A stretch of 64,000 bases of DNA, from assembly GCF_901709675.1 (NCBI RefSeq), contig NC_051092.1, positions 1,182,491 through 1,246,490 of the forward strand. The letters run 5' to 3'. This document shows, in pieces, positions 24,001 to 35,600 of the stretch. The notes beneath the pieces were generated by a model. That model saw only the letters and a list, made by a program, of their open reading frames with translations, did no database searches and was not told the origin of the DNA. Every line of letters starts with the position of its first letter. The stretch's first letter is position 1. The stretch comes from Syngnathus acus (taxonomy: Eukaryota > Chordata > Actinopteri > Syngnathiformes > Syngnathidae). The translations under genes and the position numbers were made by a program.

Positions 24001-27000
24001 ATGATATACTATTAAATCCTAATCATAAATTATTATTATTCGCTTGTATATCAATAGTTTAACATTTACTTTTTTTATTTACAAAATAATAGAATATTAG
24101 GATAATATTACTTTATATAAAAATACTATCCTTTTATATAATAACAATTATTATTTTATTTTGCATTCTTAATAAAGAAAGAAATATACAATTACTGCTA
24201 CTACCATATTGTATGTATGTTCCCACAATAATTCTCTTGCAAGTGTACCTAATGAAGTGACCATTGACCAACCGATCGCACCATACATTCTGCAGAAGGA
24301 GTAAGTCATAACCTTTACATAGAGCTTCTGTTAGTCGCCATTTCGAAATTTGGTGCCATCCACTTGGGGTTGCTACGCAATCAAATGAAGGGAAAGTGTC
24401 AAACCAGCTGCTGGTGAAGAGGGCATAAACCCTTGTGTCCCGCCAGTCTGGGGCGTGCTGCACGTAGACGTCCTGCAGCCGGTTGAAATACAGGGACTCT
24501 TCTGGAAAGCCGCACACCAGTCGAGCCTTGAGAAAAGATGTCCACGTGTTCTGGAAAAATCGCTTTGATCCGCCTTCATCAGTCTGGAAAACAGCAAACA
24601 AAAGAGTGTCATGTTTTCCGACACGGCTGTGCTGCTAAATATTGTATGTTGAAAAGAGATAGATGCAAATTGCGTTACTGAGTCTCTGAATGAATGCCAA
24701 CTCATGTTACCTGACACTGACAGCTTTCTGAGAAATAACGTGGATCGAAATCTGATTTTCCCCTAATGTCATCTGAGTCACTGTCTATTGTCCAAGGTAC
24801 CTTGCAAACTCTGGCCACTCTGGAAATCCACGGATCAGCTTCCGGGTTTTGGTCAGAGTTCTTTTCACGGAAAAAGATGTAGATCTTTTCATTTTCGGGG
24901 TCGTCTTTACGCTTCACCCAGGAGGCAGAGACAAATGTGGGCTCTGTACGAGAAGGACATTGATACTGATGAGTCAAAGTACAGGACATAAAGAGCAGGC
25001 AGGCTTATCTGATCCAGAGTCCCCCCAAAAACATCAAAAATAAATACGAAAAATAATAATTTCACGTTATAATATTATATTATTTTTATATTATTATATA
25101 TGTGATAACGTTGCAACTATTGATGCTAATTATTAGCCTGTCTATGGGATTTCCCATGTGTTAGCATGAAGCTAGTGGGCGACAACGTTTGTATGGTTGT
25201 TTTAAATCAAAAGCAAAATTGTTGTTGGATTTGTCCGAATAATGACACTGCTGTATATGGTCTCAAAGTCAGAATTACAGATTTAAACGACTTTTGTAAA
25301 CGATTTACCTGAGACCCAACTGTCGTACATCCAGACTTTGGCTCTCCTGCCTGCTTTCCTTCTGAACTGCAAGGAGCTTCCATCAGTATCCAGCGGTGCG
25401 GCAGCGTATAGATCGCCCTCTAAAATAGCAAACACAAAACCAGGCACCGGCACGCTATTATTAGGCACCTTTTATCCCTACGCCACTTACAGGGATTACA
25501 CATCACATTCTCACGCCTTGAAGAAACACGTAAGAGGCGCCATTTAACATACCAACTGTGAGGGACAGTGAGTTCTGCGTGTACGAAAACGGTGAGATTC
25601 CCGTCCCTTCCTGATGCTCAATCTTGTCAGTGGCCTGAAAGTGGAACAGCACAAAGTCAACAGGATGTCTGTCACATCAAACAAACCTTCAATTGCCCAC
25701 AAAGTGGCATTTAATGGCTCCTGAAATGAGCCCATATTAACTGCAGCAGATAGATGTGTGATGCACTTACAGAACTTCCAAGCTTCCAACAGTGAGGCCT
25801 TTGTCCGTTGGTCCCGCAGACAAACAGACTGTCCCCAAACTTCTCGATGACAGTGATGACATATTGGCGAGGGCCCTGTGCAGCAAGCATCTTATTATTT
25901 CCACGCAGCACACATCATTCGAGCCATTTTCATGGTTACCAACCTCCTGCCACGGCTCTTCCCCCGTAGCCTCCAGATGGATTTCCTGCATGGACATAAA
26001 ACTAATGAATGAAGAATTTGCAGTGTCCACAAATGGAGGTTTGTGTTGCCGTTAAATGACACACATTTTCCTTCAATGGCACTTAAGATAATGGCTTGTG
26101 GAATAATAGTAAAGTCTTGATGAATTCATTTGAAACGAAAAACAGAAAGGTTTCCAAAAGTCAGCCATGATGAAGCATTGAGTGCGTCACAACAGAGATA
26201 CTAATCCTTTAGGGCGCAATCTAATTATCTCTTCTGCTGCATCAACGACTCAGAGTGAGTGCGAGCTGATGGCCATGGAAAAAGTGCAGTGAAAAGAAAA
26301 AGCGGCACCCACCTGAGCAATTTGATAGCGATCCAAGTCAAGCTGGAACACAAAGTCAGTTCCTCCTACGTATGTCTCCCCAGAGTCTTCATGATAAAAT
26401 AAAACTGTGTGGTTTTGATAGGCTGGGTGGAGAACTTTTCTGCTGATGACTTCTGGAAGATAAAGCAGCAACAATATTTTCATTCAAGAATGTGAGTGAA
26501 GGTCATCACAGCATTTTGGACCACAGTACAGAGGCCAGCCACAATATTAGGCACACCTGCACAACCACACCAATGCAACAGCTGTGTTAACAATTGCGCC
26601 TTGGCAAAGATCAGCAGAATGTGAACATTCACCAAAGTTGAAGAGTTTAGTTGGACGAAAGACCTTCATGAATATGTTTGAATTTATAAATAAGATTCCT
26701 GGGGATAAAAATGTCAGAAGAAAACACTTGCTCAGCACCAAACGGACCAGTATTAATCCAACAATCTTTGTTATTGATAAATATTTTGACTACTTTTTTA
26801 TAAAAATAGGGTCGAAATATTGGGAACTTTTCTCAGCTCTCCTTCACATAAATCGAACAACAATGTAAATAGAATTTTGTGTTTTTTTTTAAATATATCT
26901 GATACTGATAGCGAGGCATTCCTTTTATTACGCAACTCTCAAGACTACTAATCCATTTAATTATCATCATCTCATAAACTGTTAAAGGTGTTTTGGTTTA

Positions 27001-27110
27001 CCTTGACTCAGAAGTCTTGGGATATTCTTAGATCCAAAGGTTGGCGTGTCCTCTGAGCTGACGTGGAGGCTCCAAAGAAAATGCAGCAAAAGACTTGGAA
27101 TCAGCTTCAT
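21031..27110 (-). CDS. sema7a: Semaphorin 7A, GPI-anchored semaphorin
   Basis: Semaphorin 7A is a GPI-linked ligand for beta-1 integrins and plexin C1 in axon growth and immunity. Fourteen exons on the minus strand assemble in frame to 644 residues: 27110-27002, 26452-26313, 25985-25944, 25875-25771, 25634-25553, 25419-25309, 24943-24801, 24583-24405, 23280-23172, 22936-22741, 22518-22406, 22099-21954, 21880-21822 and 21431-21031. A signal peptide (MKLIPSLLLHFLWSLHVSS) is followed by the sema domain, which includes GDLYAA, NTWTSFLKARLVC and NATAVCIYSM. Then come a PSI domain (SCADCVLARDPYCSW), an Ig-like domain with the Cys pair at FYLSC and YDCVS, and a C-terminal hydrophobic tail (VVAQTLWITLGLSLALLFLN) that ends without a cytoplasmic region, as a GPI signal should. 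The tail and length separate it from transmembrane semaphorins. One donor (exon 8, at 24404) was chosen because it alone restores the frame into TGG AAC GCC. Confidence 0.93.
23448..23487. repeat. Inverted repeat flanking a CRE in a sema7a intron
   Basis: GGCCCCCGT (23448-23456) and its exact complement ACGGGGGCC (23479-23487) flank a 22-bp loop containing the palindromic TGACGTCA at 23461-23468. It lies in the intron between sema7a exons 8 and 9. Confidence 0.85.
26539..26575. repeat. Dispersed repeat fragment, 'CACAATATTAGG' family, copy 2
   Basis: CCACAATATTAGGCACACCTGC matches the copy at 12045 in the core and the following ACACCTGC. It lies in the first sema7a intron. Confidence 0.5.
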
Positions 27111-27401
27111 CTTGCATTCATCAGTGGTCCAGCGACTGACTCTCATGCACGCGAGAAACCTCATTTCAATACTCAGCAGTGACTCACTCACATACGCCCC
27201 CTGCTGCAAATCCAGCAAGAGGATGTTAACAAATGGCCCTTCCAAGTAAACTACTTAAGAGCCAGACAAACCAAAGACTGAAGTGGATGTTAAATAATAG
27301 CTGATTTATGGCAAATAAAAAGCTATCAACGTCCTAGAAAGGCTTTCATGTCCTTTTTATGCGTTTGTGCGTAGCCAATGCCATTTGGTGGAAAGCACGA
27401 A

Positions 27402-27410
27402 TCACGTGAC
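27402..27410. promoter_or_regulatory. Palindromic E-box TCACGTGAC upstream of sema7a
   Basis: CACGTG with the extended flanks typical of USF/TFE-type sites. The placement suggests sema7a, but regulation is not shown. Confidence 0.4.
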
Positions 27411-28034
27411 CTAATGCGTCATTAGAAGCGTGGTTAGAATACGTTAAAAATGGAAGCTACATGTTTTGAACAAGCCAACTTCCACATGTAATGAACATTT
27501 CAACCTAAATCTAGTTCAATACCAGACCATTTTTAAAAACTTTGTAATTATTACTATTTCAATGATCTATTTAATCCGAATGATATATTTTTTTATGTCA
27601 AACGACAATATACTATATTTTGCATTCAACATGGCCACTAAGTAATAAAAGAAACCGCTTACCCATCTTTGCTAATGTAAATGATGTATTAGGATTTCTC
27701 CTTCTGAAATCCAAGTAGAATTTTCATGTGGTCCAAATACTCAATATTGGGTGTGTCCTACAAAGGATAATTCCTGTTTATGTCTGGTTATGGTTGTTAT
27801 GTAATCATTGGAGTGCTGTTGTTTGTATTCAACCTAGAAAATGTCATAAAATTGAGCAAAATATCTTCAATAATGATCTATATTTAAAAAGTTATATCGT
27901 GTGTAGGGTAAAAGCGATTTGTAAAGCGACAAGATGTCTGATTGATGCTGTTAGCTACGAATCATGTAATATATTGTAGACAAAAAAGAATCCTATCCAT
28001 TTGATACCTAGAAATAGAAAGTAGTACACTGGTT

Positions 28035-28165
28035 ACTCGGTTTACGATGGTCATACAACATTTTGAGGTTACGACCGTCATGCATTGCATCCAAATAAGT
28101 TATATTGTAATTTTACTACACTCTCGGAACGGTGCGCGTCGTAAAGCGAGGATCACTGCGTACCA
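28035..28165. repeat. Possible dispersed repeat upstream of commd4
   Basis: The stretch with TTACTCGGTTTACGATGG and GTTACGACCGTC has the internal near-repeats (GTTTACGA, GTTACGAC) and wording of a repeat seen in other fish genomes. I rely on memory of its style, so the call is tentative. Confidence 0.3.
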
Positions 28166-28200
28166 ATGAGTGTGGAGCGACGCCCCGCCCACTCTCTTAA

Positions 28201-28208
28201 CCAATCAG
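28201..28208. promoter_or_regulatory. CCAAT box of the commd4 promoter
   Basis: CCAATCAG, an NF-Y-type site 70 bp upstream of the commd4 ATG, with GGAA/TTCC cores at about 28228-28245. Confidence 0.45.
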
Positions 28209-28276
28209 CTGTCAAGTATGCAAGCCACTTCCTTTTCACTTCCGCGTCTCGTCTCGTCGTCTATGGTTAGCAAACA

Positions 28277-29659
28277 ATGGTAAATACAAATTCTCATTCT
28301 ATCTGTGTATTTGGCAAGTAATGCAATGGAGCAAAACTTTGCCAAACTGTATTTGATCACTAATTTTGCCCCAATTGATCGTCGCTCAGCTAATGGCTAG
28401 TAGAATGGAATTATGGCTTGCAAGTTGCTGTCGCTCATCATGTGATGGTTTTCCTTTCAGCGGTTCCGATTCTGTGGAGATTTGGACTGCCCCGATTGGG
28501 TACTTGCCGAAATCAGTACCCTGGCAAAAATGGTGAGTACTCAACAGGTTTATCAACGCGACAAGTTGTCATTTAAATTGTATCATGATCTTATCTGTTC
28601 TTTTAGTCTAGTGTCAAAATGAAACTCCTTTGTGCCCAAGTGCTGAAAGGTCTCCTCGGGGAAGGTATTGATGTAAGTATGGCCCCACTCTCCCAAATGC
28701 TTTTCAAACATAACCAGTAATAACGTGCTATCTACGAATATTTCAGTATGACAAAGTTACAAAGCTTACAGCTGATGCAAAGTTTGGTAAGTTTCCTTCT
28801 GCATCAAATAATTGCTAATATGCAGCTACTAATGTAAATTTCTGTGACACAATGTGATTTTGTGACAATGTGTCTTGCAGACAGTGGAGATATCAAAGCC
28901 AGTGTGGCCGTGCTCAGCTTCATTTTATCCAGTGCGGCCAAGCATGATGTCGACAGTGAATCTTTATCCAGTGAGCTGCAACAGCTCGGTCTGCCTAAGG
29001 GTTGGTCTGCGTACTGTCAAATTTAAGATTAAGTGTTTTTTATTTTTGCTTAATAGTGTGACAACGAACATGGAGCTTGCAATGGAGGGTGTTTACTGTA
29101 TTTCCTTTAATTGCTTTTGAATTGAATCACTAAAATAAGTATTTTTTTTCAGTATTCTAATTTGAGGTGCACCTGTTTATACATGTGTGTATATATATAT
29201 GGATCATTCTTTCAGAGCACACAATGGGGCTGTGCAAGTCATATGAAGATAAGCATTCCGCAGTGCAAGACAAACTAAGAGAGACCAGCTTGAGATGTAA
29301 GTATTAAATTGCGCACTCCGACAAAGAATGCTAATAAATCTGTTCTCTTATGAATTTCAGTGGGTCGACTAGAGGCAGTCTCTTGGAGGGTGGACTACAC
29401 ACTCAGCTCCAGCGAGATGAAGGAAGTTAACAAAGCGGTCGTTCAGCTAAAGCTACAGGCTCAAGACGCCGAGTCGGGCTCATCAAAAAGCACAGTGGTC
29501 TCGCTCTCTGCTGACAAGTTCAGAGTCTTACTTTCAGGTTTGTCCCGTTACAAATCCCAAATCATTTGGCAACCAATGATGTCATAATGATTTTCTGTTG
29601 TTTGTGGATTTCTTGCAGAGCTCAAACAAGCCCAGACTATGATGAATGGTTTACAATGA
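28277..29659 (+). CDS. commd4: COMM domain-containing protein 4
   Basis: COMMD4 is a subunit of the Commander complex, which recycles endosomal cargo, and is linked to NF-kB control. Eight exons give exactly 199 residues, the family length: 28277-28279, 28461-28532, 28607-28672, 28747-28786, 28881-29000, 29216-29296, 29361-29537 and 29619-29659. The protein opens [14 protein letters not shown], includes [13 protein letters not shown] and [10 protein letters not shown], and ends in the COMM domain ([12 protein letters not shown] to [16 protein letters not shown], about residues 130-199). The start codon is the last three bases of the first exon, so exon 1 encodes only Met. neil1 follows in the same direction with man2c1 converging, the same trio as in mammals. 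AATAAA lies at 29788. Confidence 0.96.
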
Positions 29660-30717
29660 CCAAAGCTAAAAACAAATGCTTTTTTACAATTTATTTCTTT
29701 GTGTGTGTGTATTTCTGATTAAATGTACTAATGTACTGCACTTGAACTAATATTTAGTTGTATTTTCTACCTGAATATTCTCGTGGTAATAAAAATATTA
29801 AATGTATACCTTTACTCTCTGTCCTCCTGCCACTGACAACTGTGCCTTGACTACATTTACCAGCATGCATTGCGGTATACGTCACTGTGCTTACCCCTCG
29901 GGTAATACAAGGCTTTTAAACAAATATGACTTTTTAGCATATTTATAACCATGGACCCATATTAAAAAATGTTTTTTGTAAAACCACAATTAAAAGAACC
30001 CTTTCCAAAGGACATCTCGCGATATCGAATGGCTTGCTGGCGGTAACGTTACGAAACATGTTTGGTAACAAGCACGCTGCCGTAAAAGCGTTCGTGACAA
30101 GCGCAACCTCACTGCCTCCAAGCGAAACCCCTTCAACACAAATATACTTGAACTGTTCTCCGAATTGTTCCATAAATAAAGTTAGATTTTCGCAGAAGTG
30201 ACGTCCATTTCCTGGTTCGTGGTAAGTACTTTAAACTCAGGCAATGTAAACGCCGTCTTTCTTTGCGATGTTTACAACAACTAGTGAAGATGTTTACGTT
30301 TCACAATTGTCAACAAAATCCGACATGTATGGACACTATGCCTTGTGCATAATATGCACGTTGTGGTCTAATAATTAATAGATGAAGGGGTACCTGAATT
30401 ATTCTTTCGGGCGTCATTGGGAGCTCATCTAAAAGAAAAAAAACAAAGAATATGTAGGTAAGATTGGGGGTTGTGGCTGCAGTTTGAGAAGCACTTTATA
30501 TCTTTTAAATACCAATTGCTGTTTTCCTACGAGCCTATTTTCACCCGAATGATGCTTATAGGTACTCTTATTTTCAAAATACAGCAATCTTCTACTTATT
30601 TTGTCACACACTGAGCAGCATATGAGAAAAACGGGGCAGTGCAATTCGACTCAGTGCAACATGACTGAGCCAATGTTTTTGTGCAGTTGTGTAACAGTTG
30701 AGTGCATTCCAACAACG
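29660..30717 (+). promoter_or_regulatory. commd4-neil1 intergenic region with neil1 promoter and 5' UTR intron
   Basis: The commd4 poly(A) signal lies at 29788-29793. A ZNF143-type motif, ACTACATTTACCAGCATGCA (29850-29869), lies just beyond it and probably marks the neil1 promoter. A donor at 30222 (CGTG|GTAAGT) and an acceptor ending at 30686 (TTTTTGTGCAG) define a likely 5' UTR intron, so the first coding exon would begin at 30687. No coding potential is seen in between. Confidence 0.5.
29788..29793 (+). terminator. Poly(A) signal AATAAA of commd4
   Basis: Canonical hexamer about 130 bp after the commd4 stop. Confidence 0.6.
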
Positions 30718-32548
30718 ATGCCCGAAGGACCCGAGCTGCACCTGGCCAGCCTTTTCGTGAACAAAATGTGCGAGGGGGTGTTGTTTTCCAGCCCGGTCCA
30801 AAAGTCCGAGGTCAGCAAGAATCCAGACGTAGCCTTTGCCTGCGAGGCGTACCGCATCAATGCCACTTCCAGAGGGAAGGAAGTGAAGCTTACTCTGACG
30901 CCAATTAAGAGTGATGACACGAAGGCCGAAGAGACACAGCAGCCCATGGACATTGTGTTTCGCTTTGGCATGTCAGGCTTTTTTCGCTTCACTGCAGAGG
31001 ATGAGCTGCCCAAACACGCCCATCTGCGGTTTTATACCAAAGAAAAGCCTCGCAAAGTGCTCAGCTACGTGGACGCACGCAGGTTCGGCAGCTGGCAGCC
31101 ACACGGAACCTGGCAGCCTGACAGAGGACCCTGCATTATGTTTGAGTACAACAGCTTCAGGTTCCAGGCGCCTTTCATTACTAACATCAAATCTAAGAAT
31201 GTCAGTACCTCACTTGACACATTGATGACTACCTTGCAGGGAAAATGTGCTGTCACACCTGTCTGACCGAGCCTTTGACAGGCCCATTTGTGAAGTCCTG
31301 CTCAATCAAAAGTACTTCAATGGAATTGGCAACTATCTGAGGGCAGAAATCCTTTACAGGTGAAAGATATTTTCCTCCTGCCATGTATTAGTCAGTGACT
31401 ACAATATTAGTAGGGAAGTTGCAATGTGATTCAAGTGTGTTTGTTGTTAGGTTAAAAATCCCGCCCTTCACGTCTGCCCGGGCTGTGCTTGAAGGCCTTG
31501 AGTCAGAGGATGCTTGTGAAGACAATAAGTCAGTAAAGAACGAAACTTTGAAGCAAAAGGTGAACTTCAACACAAACAATCTTCCCCTCCCACCACCACA
31601 AATGTTTCAACATCTAACAATGTCTCACAGCCAGCTCGAAAGATCACCGTGAAAGATGAGAATGCTGACCTACTCGGGATGTGCCACACAGTTCCCCTGG
31701 AGGTGGTCCATTTAGGTGCGCAACAATAATGCCTGATTGAGGATCAAGATTTAAAGGTTAATCCTGAATAGTAAAAGAACAAAACTGTTTTTCGGTTAGG
31801 TGGGAAAGGCTACGATCCAGAGAAGGCCGACTACTCTGCCTTTCAGGCCTGGCTGCAGTGTTACTATGTGGATGGAATGAAGTCTCTACGCGACCACAAT
31901 GGCAGAACTATTTGGTTCCAAGTAGGTCATGCGCTTCCTATTCTGCATTCGTGATACTAATGGCAAATATTGTAATTACAGGGCAATCCAGGCCCCATGG
32001 CTCCTAAAGGTACATTTCTGACATAAAATATCTGACCCAAAACAAAAAGACAATGACAGCAAAGAAAAGTCTAATGTGTGTAAACATTTCTCATCAACAG
32101 TTTCTAAAACACCAAAGGTCAAAAAGAGAACGAAAAAAGATGAGGATCATGATAGCAGCGAGAGAGAAGTACAAGCCATCAAATCATATTTGGTCGACTT
32201 ACAAATGATGTAACGTCTGTGATTTGACATCATCATAGGGGGCTGAAACACAATCTGAAAGCACACAGAAGAAAAAAACGGTCAAAAAGGAAATGAAAGC
32301 GGCAAAGACAGAAAAGGATGCGCGGCCAAAAGAAGCCACAACCCGACGAGCTGTGAAATCTTTGAAAGTGAACACGCCACGATGTGAAGACGAGTCACCT
32401 GTAAGGAGGAAGAAGACGGCAGAAGGTTGTGATTTGAAAAGTTGACAAGGAGAAAATATTGAAATACTCAATTGTGAAGTCGTCCCTTTTTTTATTTGCA
32501 GGTCCTCGGAGGCGTAGCGAAAGACTGACAAGGCAAAATGTCAAGTAA
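30718..32548 (+). CDS. neil1: NEIL1, endonuclease VIII-like DNA glycosylase
   Basis: NEIL1 excises oxidised pyrimidines and ring-opened purines and nicks the strand (base excision repair, nucleus). Nine exons give 402 residues: 30718-31160, 31240-31359, 31451-31559, 31631-31715, 31800-31921, 31982-32009, 32101-32168, 32239-32425 and 32502-32548. The protein starts MPEGPELHLA. Pro2 becomes the catalytic N-terminal nucleophile, with Glu3 next to it, which fixes this ATG over in-frame ATGs further up. Other Fpg/Nei features are YVDARRFGSW and FNGIGNYLRAEILYR (H2TH region). GRTIWFQGNPGPMAPK lies where the zincless finger of NEIL1 is expected. The C-terminal 100 residues are Lys-rich and disordered, as in the family. 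An AAA lysine codon in LGGKGY (31805-31807) corresponds to the residue edited by ADAR1 in human NEIL1. The 3' end overlaps man2c1. Confidence 0.96.
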
Positions 32549-32656
32549 AAACAAAGCATCACTGGATTTTGAAATACTATTTTTAATCTTTTGTAGAATT
32601 AAAAAAATATATATTTTGGAAATATTTTCAATTACATAAACAAAAATGACCAATTT
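32549..32656. terminator. Overlapping 3' ends of neil1 and man2c1
   Basis: Only 108 bp separate the two stop codons. A plus-strand ATTAAA at 32598-32603 and a minus-strand ATTAAA (TTTAAT at 32582-32587) lie within this gap, facing each other. The cleavage sites would therefore cross and the two mRNAs would be complementary over tens of bases. Confidence 0.6.
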
Positions 32657-35600
32657 TTATGCATTAACAACAAGCAAAAGTGATCTGACTTGAAAGGGGC
32701 TGAAGTTGAGACTAATTCCATTTTCAGTCACATGTGCCGACTCAGCAGTGTCAATTTGCTCGAGAAGATTACAACTGAAAAGGAACACAGTAGAATTCAA
32801 CATGATTCCTTTTTAAAAATGTATGAAAGAAACATGTTGAGGTCACTTACTGCCAGGCCTCCTTGACTGGAAACATCACGCGGAGGGTTGCGGTCACGCC
32901 GCCGCCGTGAGCCTCGTACAGTCTGACGACGACGGCTCCTTTCCTGTCCTCGGCCTGTCGCGTTGCATGACGATCAGCGCTCTTGAGTGGCCACAACCAA
33001 GCTGAACAAGCAACGGGTTACCTGTTTAACAGTCTCCAGGATGACGCTGGCTGGGCTGACGGAAAAGGCACTCCATGCGGCTGCGGCTGGCGAGCACGGC
33101 GTTAGCCTCAAAGGGAAGTTGAGGTTGTAAGCGCATTGGATGACTGCGGTATCTTGGAAGGACCCTAAAAAAAAAAAATGTTTATAATGAAGCTTTAAAA
33201 AAAAAAAAAAAAATAGAAGAAAAAAAAAAATACCTGTGTGTGGCATGATGGCATAGGTGAAATGATGCGTGCCCATATCGGCGTTGGCATCCGGAGCCTT
33301 TGGTGCCCTCAACCTGAAATAGATGTCAAAACATCATGATTCACTGTGACCCAACAGAACTGCTCAAATGTGTTCCACAAGTGATGTGAGGTCTCACAAG
33401 GAGAGGGTCATGGTGTTCTTCTGGACCGAATAGCCGTATTTGCAGTCGTTGAGCAGAGCCACTCCAAAATTGTGCTCGGACAAATCGGCCCATTTGTGAC
33501 CCCAAACCTGAAAGGAGTAGAACCACAATTCAGCAGACGAATAATTCTAGTGTCTTGTTACACTCTCACTTTATGAAGGCCAATACTGTATTTGCTTCTG
33601 GAGGTATAATTGTCACATGTCCCAATACTTTTGTTCATATTGTGCATGTCTATACTTCAAATCTGGCCCAGTCCCATGATGTATTCCTGTGCGTGGGTCT
33701 CTGCAGATGTCCGAACTGGATCTCATAGGTAGCGTTGGGGCTGTGCACTCGTACTGGGAACTCAACCTTCAGAAACTTGTGCGACTCAGCCCAGTTGACC
33801 TGAGAACACATTTCTAGATATTTATCCACAATGTACTCAGCGTTTTAAATCCAACATACCTGCGTGTTGAATTTAATGTAAGGACACATGGCATCCATCA
33901 CAATCTCCTGCGTGACTGTGCTCCTGTCACTGATGGAAAGCGTGAAGGCCACGCTTCCTCGGAGTTCGTGGGACGACAGCACATGAGCAGGGCGCAGTAC
34001 CTCCACCAGTGGTTTCCTGTGGGGAAGCGGGCGGGGTTGGAGTTATTGAATGCCAATGGGTGGAACGGCAATGACTCACACCTTGTTTGAAGGTGGTAAT
34101 CCATAACATCCCAAGCGTCCCAGTACAGAGGTACGTCATCAAACATGACAAACTGGTTACAAGCGAAACCATCCGGGATGGCTTCCCTGAAAACAACAGC
34201 ATTGGAAGAAAGACTTTATAGAGAGTAACAGGTTGGTTTTTTTTTTTTGCTCAAAGAATCTCCTATAGACATAAGGGTAATTTAGTTTACCCTATGGTAA
34301 AAAAAAAAGTAATTTAGACAATAATTAGTAAAAAAAAATTCAATCTCCTTTTATTAAAACCAGCACATTTAAAACCACAGTACCTGTTAGCACTGATCAA
34401 ACACAGCGACGTCAGTGTGCCATCTTTGTTCACAACAGCCCGCACAATCCCGTTTTCCATCAGAACGCTGCCGTCAGCCTGCCGTGTTACACACAATTTA
34501 TGATGCAAATTCACCCAGCAGGGAGTAACAAATGCAATGAAATATACCTGAACAGTAACACAGACAGGTGTCACAGGCTTTGCGTCTTGAATGGGAGATA
34601 CGCCGATGCTCGGAACTCGCACCAGAGCTGTGGTGCAACAGACGTAATCATTAAAAAAAAAAAAAAAACCATAACTTTGATGTTAAATCCCATCACATAC
34701 CTAAATTGTGTGGACTGAGGCCATCTTGTATCTGGAGGACTTCAAGTCGCTCCCAAGGCAGAGAGTTGAAGACACCCGTGGCCTCGCCCTGAGACATGAG
34801 GGCTCTGAGGCCATCTTGTAAAAGAGCAGCACCGCTTCCCTTGATATCTACAAGACGTGACAATTTCAAACCCACGTAGCGAGCAATGACTTGGACCTCC
34901 TCATAAGTGAGGCACATTCCAAGATCAAATAAATAAATGCACAGAGCTCTCCACGGTTGAGAAAATCCAAAACATTTGACTCACCTTCATAATACCTCAA
35001 CGCATCCTCCACAACCATCTCTATACAACTGCCCGGGATGACATCGTGGAACTGGTTCAGCAGCAGAAGCCTGAAACACAATCAAAACGCACTTGGATAG
35101 CTGTTAGCAATTTAGCCAGGTTAAAAACACCGACCTCCAGAGTTCCTGCAGCTTCACGGCGGGGTACTGAAATGTTTTATGGTGACACATTGCCAAGCTG
35201 CTGGCCATCTCAACATCATGCAGAAGCGTTTCACACTGGCGGTTGCCTCGCTTGATCTAGAAAAATGAGACGTCTTTCATTATTTGGAGAACCTGTTGCT
35301 TTGAAATCTGATCCGATGTATCTACCTGTGCCTGTGTGGTGTACGTGCCATTGTGCAGCTCTAGGAAGAGTTCACCGCTCCAAGTGCACAGCAAACGTGA
35401 GTCAGCCCAAAGCTGAGAAAAGAATTTGTCGGGACTGGAATTGTGAACCCTGAAATGCAAAGACAGGAAGTAGGGATGGAAATGAGCGATGGTGCACTTC
35501 ATACAATGCCGTAATGACTTCAATAAAAATTAATAATATCCTTCTTATTTAAGAATAAGAAACAAAACGGCGAGTTGTTCATCGGGTGGGGTTTGGGCCG

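Larger units (their letters stand above)
27111..28276. other. Divergent intergenic region, sema7a and commd4 promoters
   Basis: The two genes are transcribed away from each other across 1.2 kb. A TCACGTGAC E-box lies at 27402-27410, about 290 bp upstream of the sema7a ATG. A CCAAT box and TTCCG-type ETS cores lie just upstream of commd4. A repeat-like stretch covers about 28035-28165. No exon is visible. Confidence 0.55.

Noticed and set aside
23820-24180. Very AT-rich block in a sema7a intron, first considered as a replication or matrix-attachment element
   Set aside because: It is low-complexity ATTATT-type DNA without defined motifs. Nothing specific can be supported.
29943-30173. 76-codon minus-strand frame above neil1
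   Set aside because: No recognisable domain, no splice context, and it lies in the likely neil1 promoter and leader. Treated as chance.
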